A stretch of 64,000 nt of DNA from Eremophila alpestris peregrina (Eukaryota > Chordata > Aves > Passeriformes > Alaudidae), in the NCBI GenBank assembly GCA_009792885.1, contig WMCF01000016.1, forward strand, positions 10,248,200 through 10,312,199. The letters are read 5' to 3'. The notes under the pieces were generated by a model that was given only the letters and a program-made list of their open reading frames with translations, ran no database searches and was not told where the DNA came from. The position numbers and the translations under genes were made by a program. This document shows, piece by piece, positions 60,269 to 64,000 of the stretch (positions are counted from its first letter, which is position 1; each line of letters begins with the position of its first letter).

Positions 60269-61219
60269 CTGCAGGAGGAAACAGAAATAAACTGTTAATT
60301 ATTGAGGCAAAATGTCCTGGTGGTGAGGAGCATAGATTGACATACAATCTCATTACATGGATGACTCCCATCAGCCCAGAGGAGAGGGATGGGGTCCTGG
60401 CTGGGACTTGCTGCCTAGGAACAAACAGGTCTGACAACCACTCGTCAAAGCATCCTATGCACATGAAATCAGTGGGCTGGACTGACCAAAAAAGATAAAG
60501 CAGCCAAACAGAGGGTTTGTAAATAGACCCAAAGCCCATCAACTCAAAGGTCTGAAGCTGCTGCTGCTGGAAGAGGAAAAAACAGATGGTGCCTCTGTAG
60601 CACAGATGTACTTCTCCCCACAAGGCTCCCAAGCCCTTCCCCATGTCCTTCCCATTCCAGGGATGCTCAGTTGGATATTTAGGATTATGGTCATCACTAA
60701 TGAAGCTTGGGGCAGACAGGCTGGGCACATCACAGGAATGGATTCAGTAGAGTCACCCTCAACAGCCAGTGAGAGGATGTCCCTCACAACCCGCTCCAGC
60801 CTCATCACAAATAACAAAATGACAGAGCTGTGGCCACATGGCTGTGGGTGGGACAGAGACAAGGACCAGTGCCACACTAGCCCTGAGAAAGATCTCAGGA
60901 GAGAGCACTCCTCCCCTCCACACTACACCCCCAGATGCCCCAGTCCCAGCTCCACATTGTGCTTGGACATTGGCTGCACTCCATTTCAGGATTAGAACTA
61001 CGACCCTGAGTTTACATGTAGTGAGGTGACACCAGAGAATCCTACCCCTCCAACTTTAGGGGACCCAAAACTCAGGCCCTTGGACCTGTTGCTGTCCAGA
61101 CATATCCACCTCCATTCCTCCTTACAGCCTGGCCAGTGCCTTCTCCCCACCCAGACCCCTCTTCCCTGCCTCAACATCTGAGTCCCAGCCCCAGCAGCAC
61201 CATCAGTATTCCCTGCAAA

Positions 61220-61390
61220 TGCCCTGCATGCAGACAGAGAGGTTTAATCGATACGGAGGCAGGAAGGCATTTGGAACCATCCCTGACAGCTAATGACCTC
61301 CTTCGGCAAGAGATTCCCTGCTCCTCGCCTGAGAAAATGACAGGCGTGTCAGGAGAGATTAAATGAATGATTCATGGGTTGCTGGAGTTT
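61220..61390. promoter_or_regulatory. Intronic island, candidate conserved element
   Basis: Includes GGTTTAATCGATACGGAGGC, GACAGCTAATGACCTCCTTC, AAAATGACAGGCGTGTCAGG and TTAAATGAATGATTCATGGG (with the palindrome TGAATGATTCA). Non-coding. Confidence 0.25.
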
Positions 61391-62319
61391 GTTAGAGAGC
61401 AGCAGATGCAGCAGCAGTGGTTCACACAGCCATGGGCTGGCCACAGCCCTGTCACCACCTCCAGCCAGTCCCAGCACCACCTTTCACAGCTCCAGGCTGC
61501 ACCAAGAAGAGGTGGCCTCAGCATCTCCAGCACTGCCTCAGCTGCTGCTCCACACAGGACCCTCTGCAGTGGGTCTGTCCTACTCGACCCCTCCACAAGG
61601 CCCAGGTATGTGGCCCATGAAGGAGGCCAGTGTGCCCAGGAAAACAACACTTCCGTCTTCTCACCTGACCATCAAAGCTGGTCCCTTCTGTGCTGAGTCT
61701 CTCCCAGACAGGCAGCATCACTGGTCCAGCATCAGACACGGCACCAAAACAGGGCACACCCATGTGTGAGACCTGGCTATGGCAACACACCCCTCCCTCA
61801 GCTCTACAGGGTGCCAATGAGAGCCAAGCCTGGTCCTCCATTACAGCTTTTTGTTGGTGATCCTTTGTCTGTGAGCCACCCCACCCAAACGCAGGGTTGG
61901 AGGACCCCAAAATGTAGCCCTCCTCAGGGAGGAAGTCAGCAATACAGAGCAGCTGTCAGACATAACACACCCAGCTGCAAATCCAACGGCTCCACCACCA
62001 TCTCCTCTCTACAGGCAGAGCCCCAACACAACCCCCCAGACATGGCACCTCTCACTGTGTTTGCTCAGATGACCTTCACCACATCTCCACCACGCACCAT
62101 CTACCACCAGAGCCTCTCAGCAACATTCCTGTTACCAGGCCTGCGAAGATGAAGCCAACACTTGGCCAGGAGTCCAGATCTCTTCACTTTGCCCTATCTT
62201 ACTCCCACCCAAGGATAGCCTCAACAGAACCACAACGAGGAGCTGGCCAGACCCATAGCAGTGAGCAGAGACCATTCTCTGGCAGCAGGAGGGAGCACAT
62301 GCTCGGGAGGGTGGTGGCA

Positions 62320-62420
62320 GCGCCGGAGCAGAATTTAGCTGTGACGAGCCACGTGGCAGCGTAAGTGAAATTGGCATTTTCAATTTGTACTCTGACATGT
62401 CTCATTTGGGGCCCTGGCAT
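62320..62420. promoter_or_regulatory. Short intronic island, candidate conserved element
   Basis: Includes GAATTTAGCTGTGACGAGCC, ACGTGGCAGCGTAAGTGAAA and TTGGCATTTTCAATTTGTAC. The minus strand has an open frame with an NFTYAATW stretch, but it fits no plexin segment and has no matching splice sites. Confidence 0.25.
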
Positions 62421-64000
62421 CTCGGGAAGGCATCCAGCCTGCAGCTGTCCAAAACACTTATTTGCATCTCTCTGCCCCGGCTGCTTTTGGAAATTAGTTC
62501 TTCTGGGAGGTGGGTTGGAGGAAGAAGAATAGAGGGAGAGGGAGGGAGAAAATTAACTCTTCATGCACCGGTCCTGAGACAGCAAGAGGCCAACTGCATG
62601 AGAGACTGTCTCCCTGTGGGAAAGGACACAGTACTGAGGATGCTGACTTTGCTGTGGCAGGGAGCTGGAGCGGACAGCGGGGAGCAGCAGGAGCACAGGA
62701 CTGTGTGAAGGGCAGTGGCAGAGCTGGAGTCACTGCCTCAGCTGGTGTTCAAAGCTGGGATCACCAAGGGAACATGGATATCAATGAAAAATGTGTCCTC
62801 TGCATCTGCGTGTCTGTCAGCAGCCTCTAACCTGCCCTGCAGAGACAGCAGTGGGTCTGTGGCTTGGATACTGTTCCTGGTCCCTGTAGAATGCTGGAGC
62901 TGGAGTCAGGACTTGGCTGCACACAGGCAGGAGCTGCAGCTGCAGGGTCTCTGGGCTTGGCCTCCCGGGACTTGGAGATCCATCAGACCCCTCTCTGCTT
63001 TCCAAAGCATCTCGTATTTTGAAAGGTGTTTCCAAAACGCCTCCTCACAGCAGCCCTTGCCATAGTGTAAGCCCAAAAGTGGCCTCCCCACCCACGGGCA
63101 CAGCCACAGCCAGGGAGGTGGCAGCATCCAAGTAAAGCAGCCACCTTCCAACCCTGAAGGCCCCACAACTGGTGGGGATCAGGCAGGGGGTGCTTACCAA
63201 TCTGTCCATCCTATGGGATCCAAAAAAGAGCTCACAGACAGCCAACAGGTTCCATCACACTGGCTCCTCCCTGTTCAGAGCTTACATGGTGTTAAACATC
63301 CATTAAACACTAAACTGTTATTAACCTCCCAGTCAATCAATCCCAGTGGCTGGCAGCAGACTGGGGTGAGCAGCAGGAGAGTAGGCCAGGATGGCTGAGA
63401 GTGGGGGGATGCACTTAACCAGGCACTCCTGCTGTCAGACCATCTTTCACTCTACAGAGGTGCCCAGGACCCCCAGCTGTGCCAAAGGATGATTTGGCTT
63501 GGCAACTGCTATGAGGACAAGCTATGGGAAAGGGATGTTTGCTCTGGGAGCAAAAACCAACAGGCACAGCCTGAGAGCAAACCAGCGGTGCCCAAAAGTG
63601 ATGTGTTTTGATGCAGCACAGCCCACAGAAGGGGATGGGAGAAAAGATGTCATCAAGTGAGTCAGCAGATGAGATAAGAACTGCCTGGCTCCTTACCTAA
63701 CCCAGCCAGCCTCCCTGTCCCTCCCTGAAGAGCTTACAAGGCGAATGTGGAAGAGAGGACAGAGGATGTTTCAGCCACACCCATCTGGATACTGGTCTTC
63801 CCAGCAAAGTCTCCTCCTGCAGAGATGCAGTTCAGGTAAGAGAACTCCTCACTAAGCCTTTCTCAAGGCTCTTTACCCAAAACTTATCTCAGGCATCTTC
63901 CCAAGTAACAACCACCAACCTCATATCCTTTTCACACCTCTGATTCTCACATCCACCCTGCCCCCACGTGGGGAATGCCACCAGCCCTGCACACAAGGGC

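Larger units (their letters stand above)
60269..64000 (-). other. PLXNA1: PLXNA1 intron, extends beyond window
   Basis: No exon coding for the PSI2/IPT2 region was found on the minus strand, so this looks like a single intron of more than 3.7 kb. Candidate regulatory islands lie at 61220-61390 and 62320-62420. A short exon could have been missed. Confidence 0.55.

Noticed and set aside
63190..63230. Acceptor-like CCCATAG and donor-like GTAAGC only 13 nt apart on the minus strand
   Set aside because: A 13-nt microexon would not fit the plexin frame or known exon structure.

Overview
This window looks like nuclear DNA of a vertebrate, most likely a bird. It holds one recognisable gene, the 3' two thirds of a class A plexin (PLXNA1) on the minus strand. 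It is read from high to low coordinates as 22 exons between 60268 and 26273, all joined by GT-AG splice sites. The joined exons give one uninterrupted frame of 1125 codons (1124 residues plus TGA). This corresponds to the part of the receptor from the second IPT-like domain to the C terminus. The sema domain, first two PSI domains, signal peptide and promoter are not present and should lie above position 64000. The plexin-A1 call rests on the C-terminal residues DTMALSS and on the overall sequence. The bird call rests on compact introns, few repeats and one decayed CR1-like retroelement; it is an inference.

Layout: 1-22085 is downstream intergenic DNA with no gene I can support, one probable old CR1 fragment (about 7.7-8.0 kb) and a few AT-rich, possibly regulatory islands. 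22086-26272 is the probable long 3' UTR, ending at an AATAAA signal with a GT-rich downstream element; its stop-codon end is CpG-rich and carries a tetranucleotide tract. 26273-33049 carries the last three coding exons, separated by large introns. 34731-38725 is a dense cluster of exons for the Rho-GTPase-binding domain and second GAP segment. 43291-50048 encodes the first GAP segment. 51409-51643 encodes the stalk, transmembrane helix and juxtamembrane coiled coil. 52349-60268 encodes the extracellular PSI and IPT domains. 60269-64000 is intron with no exon I could identify.

The protein is a semaphorin receptor or co-receptor: the extracellular IPT/PSI stalk passes ligand state to a cytoplasmic Ras/Rap GAP split by a Rho-GTPase-binding domain. 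Both GAP arginine motifs are intact (Arg-Arg at residues 659-660 and the LPLRFW arginine at 976 of the joined piece). Their distances from the C terminus (464 and 148 residues) equal those I recall for mouse plexin-A1 R1430 and R1746, which supports the exon model.

I found no novel multi-gene system. The points most worth a second look are the CpG-rich terminal exon, a Pumilio-type element overlapping the distal poly(A) signal, pure trinucleotide runs inside the transmembrane coding exon, and several AT-rich, homeobox-motif-dense intronic islands that look like conserved non-coding elements. Their conservation cannot be tested from a single sequence.
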